DNA from: Acinetobacter ihumii
Lineage (GTDB): Bacteria > Pseudomonadota > Gammaproteobacteria > Pseudomonadales > Moraxellaceae
Assembly (NCBI RefSeq): GCF_900625095.1
Contig: NZ_LR130760.1
Location: forward strand, 2,101,455-2,165,454
Length of the DNA: 64,000 bases
Direction: 5' to 3'
Within the stretch, counting starts at the first letter, position 1. Every line of letters starts with the position of its first letter. A program made the position numbers and the translations under genes. Below are positions 40,301-47,795 of this stretch, piece after piece. The notes beneath the pieces were generated by a model. It saw nothing but the letters and a program-made list of their open reading frames with translations. It had not been told where the DNA came from and searched no databases.

Positions 40301-40499
40301 TTAAAACATTTTCATCAAGACTCGACTTTGCTTCGCCAAGGTATTGTTCAACTTTGATTTTTAAACGCTTATCCAAAAACTCAGCAATTTCGGCACTACG
40401 TGCATTTAAAATGCGATAAACCCCAAAATCCAAATCAGGACGATTGATTTGAAAAATTTCTTTAAGTTTAGAAACGAGTGCAGAAAACCGAGTACTCAT
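37371..40499 (-). CDS. Large adenine-specific DNA methyltransferase Mod (type III-like)
   Basis: 1042 residues, well over the 600-700 of classic Mod proteins. The catalytic motif IV is DPPYNTD (about residue 498) and the SAM motif I FAGSGTTAHA follows (about 781), the beta-class order of N6-adenine methyltransferases. About 430 residues precede the catalytic domain (INRPDLDFGVYRILN near the start), and about 250 follow it. The start has AGGAAA upstream. It leads a mod-res-DUF262 operon. The long N-terminal part resembles Mod variants that work with extra helicases, an inference from size. Confidence 0.85.
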   Translation of the reverse strand: MSTRFSALVSKLKEIFQINRPDLDFGVYRILNARSAEIAEFLDKRLKIKVEQYLGEAKSSLDENVLKELEAELKAEFGKRAFNEQGQLIAAEAIESALGQKYIALTQVDVNEMTDQSKVYSHLRTFFSRYYDEGDFISQRRYKGDTYSIPYSGEEVMLHWANKDQYYTKSGEMFSNYRFKLNEERSVLFRLVSADTARENRKDNDKDRRFIIVTEPKTFTRIDEDGEEFEETIVPFSIQNNELTILFEYATLPKGSKQEALNTESHNKILKANVLTADWLSDLAQPAPTEKEPKRTVLQKHLSTYTQKNTADYFIHKDLGKFLRHELDFYIKNEVMHLDDVVSTDQFIQIERQLSIIKCLRQIGLEIISFLASLEDFQKKLWLKKKFVVSAEYCITLDRVDESLYVDIAGNTAQWQQWEDLGFKGTDAGWGTVEYLKQHQALMVDTSLFSPEFKAKLLKKVDDLDAQTDGVIIHSDNFQALKLISEKYQKEIQFIYIDPPYNTDATPIIYKNGYKSSTWLTMLENRLTSSINLLKYDGVISLAIDDTELSNLSSFLDKNYTSFEQYKSIVNHYPGSGTGRSNVTRTHEYALFMVPKDMDILRGEASEGGIRERGFCRSGQGENNFRYGRPNSFYAVLVNPQTYEIIGVEEPPKLGESYSTNDTIDGCKRVYPIGQDGSERCWTLSYETAKQIIEKDKNILFSSQNLVIKRRYFDEASRWLLPSLWVDSKFSAVSHGTNLLTNLFGSGGKFSYPKSLYTVKTAIEAATHHNKESCICDYFAGSGTTAHATIALNREDNGNRKYILVEQGEYFDTVIKPRIQKVVYSADWKDGKPTSPESCISHCLKVIKLESYEDTLNNLELVRKGAQQNLLAEQQASTKPEDQNAYSDYLMHYMLELESKDSLLNVKDFLKPFSYQMNITTDSAGAFERKTIDLVETFNYLIGLNVQYADYQLDKGYVQITGKLRTGEYTTVLWRDCEKIGYAELDQLLAKLKINPNDGEYQLIYINGDHNIASKYTTKEGEEKQLKVRSIEQMFLKNMFEE

Positions 40500-40576
40500 A
40501 AATATTTCCTATTTTTCAAAACCTTATGATAAATAGGTTCTGGTGAAACGAGTTAAATTTGCAAAAGCAAAATTGG

Positions 40577-40661
40577 ATACTATTTTATAGTATTTTTAGA
40601 TGTACCACCACATTTTGAAACTGGCCCAATAATTGATAAACATAAATTAAAATGTTATATT
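40577..40661. promoter_or_regulatory. Divergent control region of mod and the NERD helicase
   Basis: A palindrome ATACTAT-TTT-ATAGTAT (40577-40593) lies midway between the divergent starts. For the rightward gene a good sigma70 promoter is present: TTGATA (40633) - 17 - TATATT (40656). The mod promoter could not be fixed. A protein bound at the palindrome could control both directions. Confidence 0.55.
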
Positions 40662-40689
40662 TTAATCACTTAAATTAAAAACTATTCAA

Positions 40690-42819
40690 ATGGCTAATTT
40701 TTTCCCAAGTTTAGAAATTATTGATCAACTCACAGTCAAACCAACTGAAGGTGAATCATTTCTTTTAAATAAACTAGCACAAGAATTAGATGATACATTT
40801 GATGTTTATTTCAATCCTTATCTTGATGGAGATCGTCCCGACTTCTTAATTTTAAAAAAAGGGCATGGTGCAATTATTATTGAAGTCAAAGACTGGGATA
40901 TGTCAAATTATTTTATAGATAAAAATAATCATTGGCGCACAACTCACAATCCAAAAATAAGAACCAGCGCACCAATGCAACAAGCATTCAAATATAAGTC
41001 ACATTTATTTGAACTCCACATACCATCATTAGGCTTTGCAAATATATTAAATTCTAACTTTTATAAAACAATTCAATGCTTTGTATATTTACATACTACA
41101 ACAAAAGATAGATTATCTGCACTCTATGATCGTCCTATCAATGAAGTAAAACAACTTATAAGTTCAGCCAATCAGCAAAGATACAGTTTCAAAAAATACC
41201 AACTAGAAAGGGATAGATTTAATACCTTTGCTCAAGACAATATCTCTAGTTTAATTAAAAAAATAAATAGCATTAAAAAAAATCCTATATTTCAAGATCA
41301 TATTTATGATGATTTTACAAAAATCTTACTTCCTCCTAAGCATGTTGAAGAACAAGGTCATTACTATACTTTCGATAAATATCAAACGAAATTACTTGAT
41401 AGTATTCCAAATACAAAAATGAAAATTCGAGGTGTTGCTGGTAGCGGAAAAACAACATTACTAGCAGAAAAAACTGCTCGTGCATTTAAGCGGCACAATA
41501 GTACTGTGCTAGTGTTGACATATAACTTAGCTCTTCGAAACCTAATACGTGATAAAATTAAAAAATCATTTCGATTTAATAATTTAGAGTTTGACAATAA
41601 ATCAATTGAAATAAGCAACTATCATTATTTTTTTAAATCCCAACTTAACAATTTAGGCATTCCTTTTCCAACATCAGGTGATCAAGATGAGGATCTTGAA
41701 AACTTTGAAAATAATGAAATTCTTGACTTAGACTTTCCAGAAAAATCAAATGCTGAAATTATTGGTCTATCAAGTAAAGACTTATTTGAAATTGAAAAAA
41801 ATGCCCGAGATGAAAAACTAGTTTTAGAGGATTTTTTTGAAAGAGTATTTAAAACAGATCTTTTTAAAGAAGCTAATGAAAGTCCAATAAAGTACCAAAC
41901 TATTTTTATTGATGAAGTTCAAGATTTTGAAGTAGAGTGGTTAGAAATAATAATTTCCAATTTCTTAGCTGAAGATGGGGAGATGGTGTTATTTGGTGAT
42001 CAAAATCAAAATATTTATAATAGACTAATTAATAAGCAAGATTATCCTGTTACGCGTGGATTTGGTCATTGGAAAAATTTAAAAATCTCACATAGGCAAG
42101 ATGATAAAGCTTTTGCTGATCTCTGTAATGCATATAAAGACACTTTTCTAAAGGAATATCCAGACCAATTAGAGCATGACATTATTGAAAACCTAGCTTT
42201 TTCGTTTTCAGATAAAAAGTATTTACAAATTCCTCAGGCAGATAGTGTTCAAGCAACCTATGACTTTATTGTTCAGACATTAAAAACGTTAAGTATAAGT
42301 CCAAATGATATTAGCATTCTCTCTTCAAAAATTGATTTTTTGAGAAATCTACAAAATAATTTTAAATTTCAAAAAACAGATAGTACTTTTGAGACACCTG
42401 CTGAATATGAAATAATTCAAAAAAATTTTAATGAGAGAGTTGAAAAATTTCTAAAAAACAAAATTCAATTAGAAGAAAAACTAAAGTCTTGTCATCTATC
42501 TGATATTAATCAGATTCAATCTGAAATCCAAAAATTAATGAACTATATGAAAAATGTAGCAAAACAGAAATTAAAAGCACTAGATAAGTTTCGCAAATTT
42601 AAAAAAAGAAGTTTTAATGCCAATTCTGGTTTAATGAAGATTGCAACGATTCATAGCTTTAAAGGTTTTGAAGCTGACACCACTTTTCTGATCATTCAAC
42701 CTAATGATAGTCCAGAAATTGTTTATGCTGGACTGACAAGAACAGCGAATAACTTATATATTATTGATTTAGACACGAGCAACGTATATAAAAATTTCTT
42801 TGAGAAGCAACTTTCTTAA
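40690..42819 (+). CDS. NERD nuclease domain plus UvrD-like helicase
   Basis: 709 residues. Residues about 10-130 form a NERD (nuclease-related) domain with the restriction-type active site seen as RPDFLILKKGHGAIIIEVKD (PD ... ExK, about 50-68). A superfamily 1 helicase follows: Walker A GVAGSGKTT (about 248), FIDEVQDF (about 408), LFGDQNQNIY, and IATIHSFKGFEADTTFL (about 652). A basic coiled segment (about 575-640) is inserted before the last motif. It is on the opposite strand, inside the defence cluster. No clear ribosome site is seen. It probably unwinds and degrades foreign DNA. Confidence 0.8.
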   Translation: MANFFPSLEIIDQLTVKPTEGESFLLNKLAQELDDTFDVYFNPYLDGDRPDFLILKKGHGAIIIEVKDWDMSNYFIDKNNHWRTTHNPKIRTSAPMQQAFKYKSHLFELHIPSLGFANILNSNFYKTIQCFVYLHTTTKDRLSALYDRPINEVKQLISSANQQRYSFKKYQLERDRFNTFAQDNISSLIKKINSIKKNPIFQDHIYDDFTKILLPPKHVEEQGHYYTFDKYQTKLLDSIPNTKMKIRGVAGSGKTTLLAEKTARAFKRHNSTVLVLTYNLALRNLIRDKIKKSFRFNNLEFDNKSIEISNYHYFFKSQLNNLGIPFPTSGDQDEDLENFENNEILDLDFPEKSNAEIIGLSSKDLFEIEKNARDEKLVLEDFFERVFKTDLFKEANESPIKYQTIFIDEVQDFEVEWLEIIISNFLAEDGEMVLFGDQNQNIYNRLINKQDYPVTRGFGHWKNLKISHRQDDKAFADLCNAYKDTFLKEYPDQLEHDIIENLAFSFSDKKYLQIPQADSVQATYDFIVQTLKTLSISPNDISILSSKIDFLRNLQNNFKFQKTDSTFETPAEYEIIQKNFNERVEKFLKNKIQLEEKLKSCHLSDINQIQSEIQKLMNYMKNVAKQKLKALDKFRKFKKRSFNANSGLMKIATIHSFKGFEADTTFLIIQPNDSPEIVYAGLTRTANNLYIIDLDTSNVYKNFFEKQLS

Positions 42820-42878
42820 AACTCATAGAATGAATAGAAATTCATTGAATTATAGTCGTTCTTAGTTGAATTAAAAAT

Positions 42879-43151
42879 TTAATTCGGTTTATTTCGTTCT
42901 AACTCCAATAAATCTGCATATTCAGGACGGTCTTTAAAGAAATCAAAAATTGTTGTTTCTTCAATACCTACTTCTTTCTGCTTTTTATTTATCTCAATTA
43001 ATTCACCTTTAATTTTATAAAAATCCTTAACTCTTTCTTCCTCAGCATAATTTTTAGTATTTTCAGCCAGTTTTGCTGTTTTTTCTTCAAGTTTAGAAGC
43101 ACCTTCAGCACACTTAGTTGCGAAGCTATTTAATTTATCTAAGATACCCAT
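42879..43151 (-). CDS. Small coiled-coil protein in the defence cluster
   Basis: 90 residues from the ATG of MGILDKLNSF (43151); GAGATT lies just upstream. A Lys/Glu/Ala-rich heptad region (about 15-45, EGASKLEEKTAKLAENTKNY) predicts a coiled coil, followed by a short acidic C-terminus. It starts 43 bases after the SNF2 gene on the same strand and is probably co-transcribed. I do not recognise the family; it could be a scaffold or regulator for the helicase. Confidence 0.6.
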   Translation of the reverse strand: MGILDKLNSFATKCAEGASKLEEKTAKLAENTKNYAEEERVKDFYKIKGELIEINKKQKEVGIEETTIFDFFKDRPEYADLLELERNKPN

Positions 43152-43193
43152 TTTTAATCTCAACATCAAAAGTTTTAGTAATCCATTTTTATT

Positions 43194-46031
43194 TTACACA
43201 ACTTTCCATTGAACTATAAATAAGTTTTCAGCTTTGCTAGAACGATGCAATCTTTGTTCTAGTGCATCAATCATCGCCTCACGCTTATCCGCTATTTCAT
43301 CTTCAACATCAAAAATTTGCTGTCGCATGCGTCGTTTTTCTTTTTCAGCTTTTTGTATTTCTTCCTGTAGCCGTTTTTCAGTTTCAATATCAGGTGCTCT
43401 TCGAGACTCTCGTTTAAGGCTAGATATTTTTAACTTTGTATCTTCAAGCATTTTCTCCACGGCAAGCAAACTATCCTCCGCCCACTGTTCTAGCTTATCC
43501 CGTTCCTTTTTGAAAAACTCATCATTCAGCTCCAAAGCATGATTCAAAGCAACTTGATACTGCTTATCAATATTTGCCTGAAATATTTCAGGTATCTGAT
43601 CTGCCTCATCAGACAACACTGTTGCATTGACTTGAAGCAAACGCTCACACAAGTCTACATCTAAAACCTTGCCATCATCAGTCATTGCCGTGATAACAAT
43701 ATGCTCCTCTTCTTGAAAAGAATCCAAACTCAAGACCGTAATAGATAACCAACCTTGTTGTCCTTTCAAAGCCTCTAGTAGCGTTACTTTCTGACCATAT
43801 CGACTATAATTAAACTGAATGAATTGTTTCGGTGTTTGTAAGCCTTTAGCATTATCCAATACAAACTCACCCAATGGATGAGTTAAACGATAAATGAAAG
43901 TATTTTCGGGAATCCGCTCACCTTTACGTATAAGTTGATATTTTCCTGATGGCATATTCAGAATAGGTGATTTAGTTAAATCAAAACTTAGCCTTTCATT
44001 ATTAAATTTAGCGTATTTCTCAAGAATATATTTCGTAGAAATCCAAAATAAACGGCTAATCTTATCAAGTTGGTGCTCAGCTCGTTCTTTTTGTATTTTC
44101 AACAAATCATGAATATCAGCATCAAAATGCTCAAGTAATAATGCTTGAGTCCTTTTCATTTTATCGTTGATTTGCTCTTCAAGCTCATCTCTTAATTGCT
44201 TAAAGCTTTGTTCTATTTCTTCTGGACTACGACACTGATCATAAATCTCAGAAATCCGCTTTTCAAAATTTATACCACTTTCGACTGTTCCTAAAATATC
44301 ATTTGAAGCACCAAATACGCCATCAAATAACTGAAACTTGTCCTTAAGTAGTTCTAGAACACGTTGGTCAGCTTCATTTCTTTCATTTAAAAAATTAACG
44401 ACAACAACATCAAACTGTTGCCCATAACGATGGCAACGTCCTATGCGCTGCTCTACACGTTGTGGATTCCAAGGCAAATCATAATTAATAACTAGAGAAC
44501 AAAATTGTAAATTTACGCCTTCGGCTGCTGCTTCAGTGGCAATTAAAATTTCTGCATCATTTTTAAAAAAATCAATGAGAGCTGTCCTTCGATCAATTGC
44601 TGGAGAGCCTGTAACTTGACTACTCCCCATATACTTACCCAGCCATTTTTGGTAGATACCCGTATTCACAGGTGATGTATTACTACCATTGAATCCTATT
44701 ACTTTTCCGTTGTATCCACGAGACTCTAGGAATGCTATAAGGTATTCCTGTGTACGCTTAGACTCAGTGAAAATTACCGCTTTACGTTTTGCGCCCATTT
44801 CAAACATTCGAGCAAAACCCTGTTCAATTGCTGATAACAAAGCAAACGATTTACTATCATCTTTAATCTTATATGCCTGCTGTATATAACGTTCAATTTC
44901 AGCAATTTCAGACTTTATTAGATTGGTATCAATTTGCTCGTTACTTAAGTCATCCTCAATATCATCAAGCAATTCCTCATCCATATCTTCATCAATAATA
45001 AAATTACTCAGCCAATCTTCATCTAAAGTTTGTTGATCCAACAATTTCTGAAGACGTGTTTGTATTGCCTCTAAAGTCGCAATAACAGCAGGAGTTGACG
45101 ATGCGAGAAGCTTTCTTAAAACAATTGATATTAAATGTTTTTGTTGCTGAGGAAAGGCATAACTCACCTTACGTTGCAAATATGCACTAATGGAATTGTA
45201 TAAATTTTGCTCATCATCGCTAGGTATAAATGGAACGGTTAAAGCATGTCGGTTTGTGTAAGGTACATATTCCAAAACATCTTTACGCAACGTCCTTTGC
45301 ATAAATTGTTGAATTCGTTTCTTAAGTGACTGAATGTCTCCGTCAACTACATACCTTGCACGAAATGCTTTTTCATCCCCAAATAAATGTTCATCAATAA
45401 TTGTGCTTAATCCATATAGCTCCATCAATGAATTTTGTAGGGGAGTAGCTGTTAATAATAGCTTTTTCTTACTAGCCAAAGAGCGTTTTAAACTATTCCC
45501 TATTTTATTACTGGAACGATGAGCATTACGCAATTTGTGTGCTTCATCAATCACCACTAAATCCCATGGGATTTGTGCTAAGGCATATTCCATCCGATTT
45601 GCAAATGAATAAGAGATTATAGAAATTTTTCCATTATTAAATGGATCATAGACACCATCTTTACGTGCCATGCCCCATGTTTTTAGATCCAAAACTTGTG
45701 TAGGCAAATTAAATTTGTCTTGTAATTCTTGTGCCCATTGTTTTCGTAAAGATGCAGGACAAATAATTAATAAATTTCGACGTCTTTCTGCCCAGTATTG
45801 ACAAAGTACTAAGGCGGCTTCAATCGTTTTTCCCAAGCCAACTTCATCAGCAAGAATAACACCTTTACTCAAAGGATTATTTAAAGCGAACAGGGCAGCC
45901 TCAATTTGATGAGGATTTACATCTACTTGAGCATCAAACAATGACTGTGATAAACGATCAGCATCTGTTGCTGAACGCTTCTTTGTTATTTCCCATGCGA
46001 AATATTTTATTTGGTGGTTAATGTAAGACAT
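43194..46031 (-). CDS. SNF2/RapA-type helicase with long coiled-coil tail
   Basis: 945 residues. SNF2 family ATPase: PHQIEAALFAL Q-like motif, ADEVGLGKTIEA (Walker A, about 60), VIDEAHKLRNAH (DEAH, about 163), FTESKRTQEYL and the arginine-finger motif QRIGRCHRYGQ (about 533). Residues about 840-935 form a long charged coiled coil (EDTKLKISSLKRESRR onward). Similar helicases accompany methyltransferases in DISARM (DrmD) and other defence loci. There is no nuclease motif. It is separated from the upstream AlpA gene by a terminator, so it begins its own transcript. Confidence 0.85.
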   Translation of the reverse strand: MSYINHQIKYFAWEITKKRSATDADRLSQSLFDAQVDVNPHQIEAALFALNNPLSKGVILADEVGLGKTIEAALVLCQYWAERRRNLLIICPASLRKQWAQELQDKFNLPTQVLDLKTWGMARKDGVYDPFNNGKISIISYSFANRMEYALAQIPWDLVVIDEAHKLRNAHRSSNKIGNSLKRSLASKKKLLLTATPLQNSLMELYGLSTIIDEHLFGDEKAFRARYVVDGDIQSLKKRIQQFMQRTLRKDVLEYVPYTNRHALTVPFIPSDDEQNLYNSISAYLQRKVSYAFPQQQKHLISIVLRKLLASSTPAVIATLEAIQTRLQKLLDQQTLDEDWLSNFIIDEDMDEELLDDIEDDLSNEQIDTNLIKSEIAEIERYIQQAYKIKDDSKSFALLSAIEQGFARMFEMGAKRKAVIFTESKRTQEYLIAFLESRGYNGKVIGFNGSNTSPVNTGIYQKWLGKYMGSSQVTGSPAIDRRTALIDFFKNDAEILIATEAAAEGVNLQFCSLVINYDLPWNPQRVEQRIGRCHRYGQQFDVVVVNFLNERNEADQRVLELLKDKFQLFDGVFGASNDILGTVESGINFEKRISEIYDQCRSPEEIEQSFKQLRDELEEQINDKMKRTQALLLEHFDADIHDLLKIQKERAEHQLDKISRLFWISTKYILEKYAKFNNERLSFDLTKSPILNMPSGKYQLIRKGERIPENTFIYRLTHPLGEFVLDNAKGLQTPKQFIQFNYSRYGQKVTLLEALKGQQGWLSITVLSLDSFQEEEHIVITAMTDDGKVLDVDLCERLLQVNATVLSDEADQIPEIFQANIDKQYQVALNHALELNDEFFKKERDKLEQWAEDSLLAVEKMLEDTKLKISSLKRESRRAPDIETEKRLQEEIQKAEKEKRRMRQQIFDVEDEIADKREAMIDALEQRLHRSSKAENLFIVQWKVV

Positions 46032-46114
46032 TATTCTTAGATAAAAATTTTGTTAAAAAAATTATCTACAATATAAATATATATAACCTTTGTAGCAAGA
46101 AATACACATTTCAA

Positions 46115-46142
46115 ACAAAAAAATAAGGGAGCAAAAGCTCCC
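46115..46142 (-). terminator. Terminator after alpA
   Basis: On the minus strand GGGAGC-TTTT-GCTCCC then a T-rich run, five bases after the AlpA stop. It ends the element-maintenance transcript and isolates the defence cluster. Confidence 0.8.
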
Positions 46143-46147
46143 ATTGA

Positions 46148-46375
46148 CTATCGACTCTGCATCTTAGCCTCAATCCACTGATGGATTTCCCACGCCGACC
46201 AACCGATACGGCTTTCACTCAATCGGACAGGTTTAGGAAAAGTAGGATCGTAGTACTTTGAAGTTTCATTAATCATTTCATAAATCTTAGCTCGACTTAT
46301 GCTAGTAAATGCTACTACTTCCTTGAGATTGATAATTTGATTCATTTGAAAGGTTTGACCTGTGAACGCATTCAT
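46148..46375 (-). CDS. AlpA-family excisionase/regulator
   Basis: 75 residues, the normal AlpA size. The winged helix-turn-helix is plain: INLKEVVAFTSISRAKIYEMI, then FPKPVRLSESRIGWSAWEIHQWIE. AlpA-like proteins act as regulators and recombination directionality factors for P4-type integrases (as P4 Vis does). AGGAGAAAAACATC precedes the ATG. It closes the operon that starts with DUF932 or the membrane gene. Confidence 0.9.
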   Translation of the reverse strand: MNAFTGQTFQMNQIINLKEVVAFTSISRAKIYEMINETSKYYDPTFPKPVRLSESRIGWSAWEIHQWIEAKMQSR

Positions 46376-46470
46376 GATGTTTTTCTCCTATCGATGATGC
46401 GAGCGCATTTCGCTCAAATGATTGGGCAATCTGATAAAATCTTACTGAGTCTGCATTTATCCAGCCTCTT

Positions 46471-47547
46471 CTAACCCACCGCCCGCACACTCTGCTGCAA
46501 TCCCTTCTGAATCTCCTGAACCTGATTTAAACTATTTTGACGCTGCCGTTGCCGTGGCTTGGTCAAATTGGCCTGATTTTGGGTTTCAACTTTGTCAGGT
46601 TTAATACTGTTTCCTACATTTGCATCCGCATTTCCCTTATCTGCATCCGCTCCGTTACCCTCTACAACCTCATCCGAATAAAACTCCTCAATCACATCAA
46701 AGTTGTCTTCACCCTGCATATTGCCTAAATCCATATCTAAGCCTGCAAATCCTTGTGCAAAACCCACTCTTGCTACATGATCTAATGCCTCCTGATAAAA
46801 GCCTGCGACCTTGGCCTGTTCATCCATCTTTTGAGCTTGGGTAATCGCTTCCTGCAAACTGGTATTGTCCCTTAAGGTTAAATCCACGTAGTAAATCGGC
46901 GTGCGATAACTTTGTGTGGTGCTTTTACCTCTTAAGATCAGTTGTAGTGGTAAACAGGAAAGTAAATCCCCTGATGCCGCTTGGTAGTAACTGAGCCGTG
47001 CTGCCAAAGTTCGAATACTATTAATGCCTGTGGTTCTAAAGATAAAGGTGCCGAACTCATCACTTTCATCTAGATTGACATAGAGCCGTCCAAAGGCTTT
47101 GCACAGTCCACCTTGTGCCAATGGACAACGCTCGGGTGATGGACAAGGATATTGTTCAATGCCAGTTGGGGTTTGTCGCTGACAAGTTTCGCCATTACCG
47201 ATACACAGTGGTCGTCCTGTCTGACGATCAAATAAGGTGTACTCTGCACGTAGACTGAGTTCAGGATCATTAAAGATCATCCGTACAGGAATGCTGCGTA
47301 GTTTTGGGGTTTGATTTTGGCTTTGATTGTTATTGGCATTGGACTGTTGACCATTACTTGCAGCGGACAGTTTAGCTCGAAGCTGTTCATCCAGTGGATG
47401 TTTGATCCAGCCGTCCTTACTTTTAATCTGGCTGGTAATAGTGAATTGATCATCCTTTTCAGGAATTCGTTTACCGTTCTTCTCGACCACTTTACCAATA
47501 CTGATTCTGCCGAGGATGGGTGGTGTAATCATTAAACCTTTAATCAT
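46471..47547 (-). CDS. Gp3-like / recombination directionality factor-like protein
   Basis: 358 residues, the protein often labelled hydrolase or metal-binding protein in plasmids and integrative elements, or Gp3-like RDF. The start IKGLMITPPILGRISIGK and a cysteine cluster C-x6-C ... C-x5-C-x7-C (about residues 118-150) fit that family. The last 100 residues are Gln/Asn/Asp-rich and disordered. It is next to YqaJ and DUF932 as in many such elements, and probably takes part in DNA recombination. Biochemistry of this group is unsettled. Confidence 0.6.
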   Translation of the reverse strand: MIKGLMITPPILGRISIGKVVEKNGKRIPEKDDQFTITSQIKSKDGWIKHPLDEQLRAKLSAASNGQQSNANNNQSQNQTPKLRSIPVRMIFNDPELSLRAEYTLFDRQTGRPLCIGNGETCQRQTPTGIEQYPCPSPERCPLAQGGLCKAFGRLYVNLDESDEFGTFIFRTTGINSIRTLAARLSYYQAASGDLLSCLPLQLILRGKSTTQSYRTPIYYVDLTLRDNTSLQEAITQAQKMDEQAKVAGFYQEALDHVARVGFAQGFAGLDMDLGNMQGEDNFDVIEEFYSDEVVEGNGADADKGNADANVGNSIKPDKVETQNQANLTKPRQRQRQNSLNQVQEIQKGLQQSVRAVG

Positions 47548-47692
47548 GTTGGGTACTCCTAAATATATTTATTTACGGGTTTAGGCTTTTATTTGAGACG
47601 TTCCCCGTATGGCATATATCGATGTTGAATAAATAAATTGCTGAAATCGTGGAACGCTTAATTTGTATCGATACACGCAAAAGCTTCTCCAC

Positions 47693-47718
47693 CTGCCCGC
47701 TCTTGATTGAGCGGGCAG
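47693..47718. other. Strong hairpin in the leader of the Gp3-like gene
   Basis: Perfect 10-bp GC-rich stem CTGCCCGCTC / GAGCGGGCAG with a 6-base loop, between YqaJ and the Gp3-like gene. There is no T tract, so it is more likely an mRNA structure or protein site than a terminator. Confidence 0.5.
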
Positions 47719-47795
47719 TCAGGGGCGGCTTTTGCGGATTTTTGGGATATGTGTAGTTATGGAAATAACTTGAGCTTAGGCTATTGGATTGTTTA

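Noticed and set aside
31997..46031. DISARM or BREX identity for the defence cluster
   Set aside because: No DrmA, DrmB or DUF1998 gene and no PglZ or BrxC gene can be seen, although the SNF2 helicase and the large methylase resemble DISARM parts.
46302..46490. 62-codon minus-strand frame overlapping the AlpA gene
   Set aside because: It is a shadow of the AlpA leader; the AlpA frame has the family motif and ribosome site.
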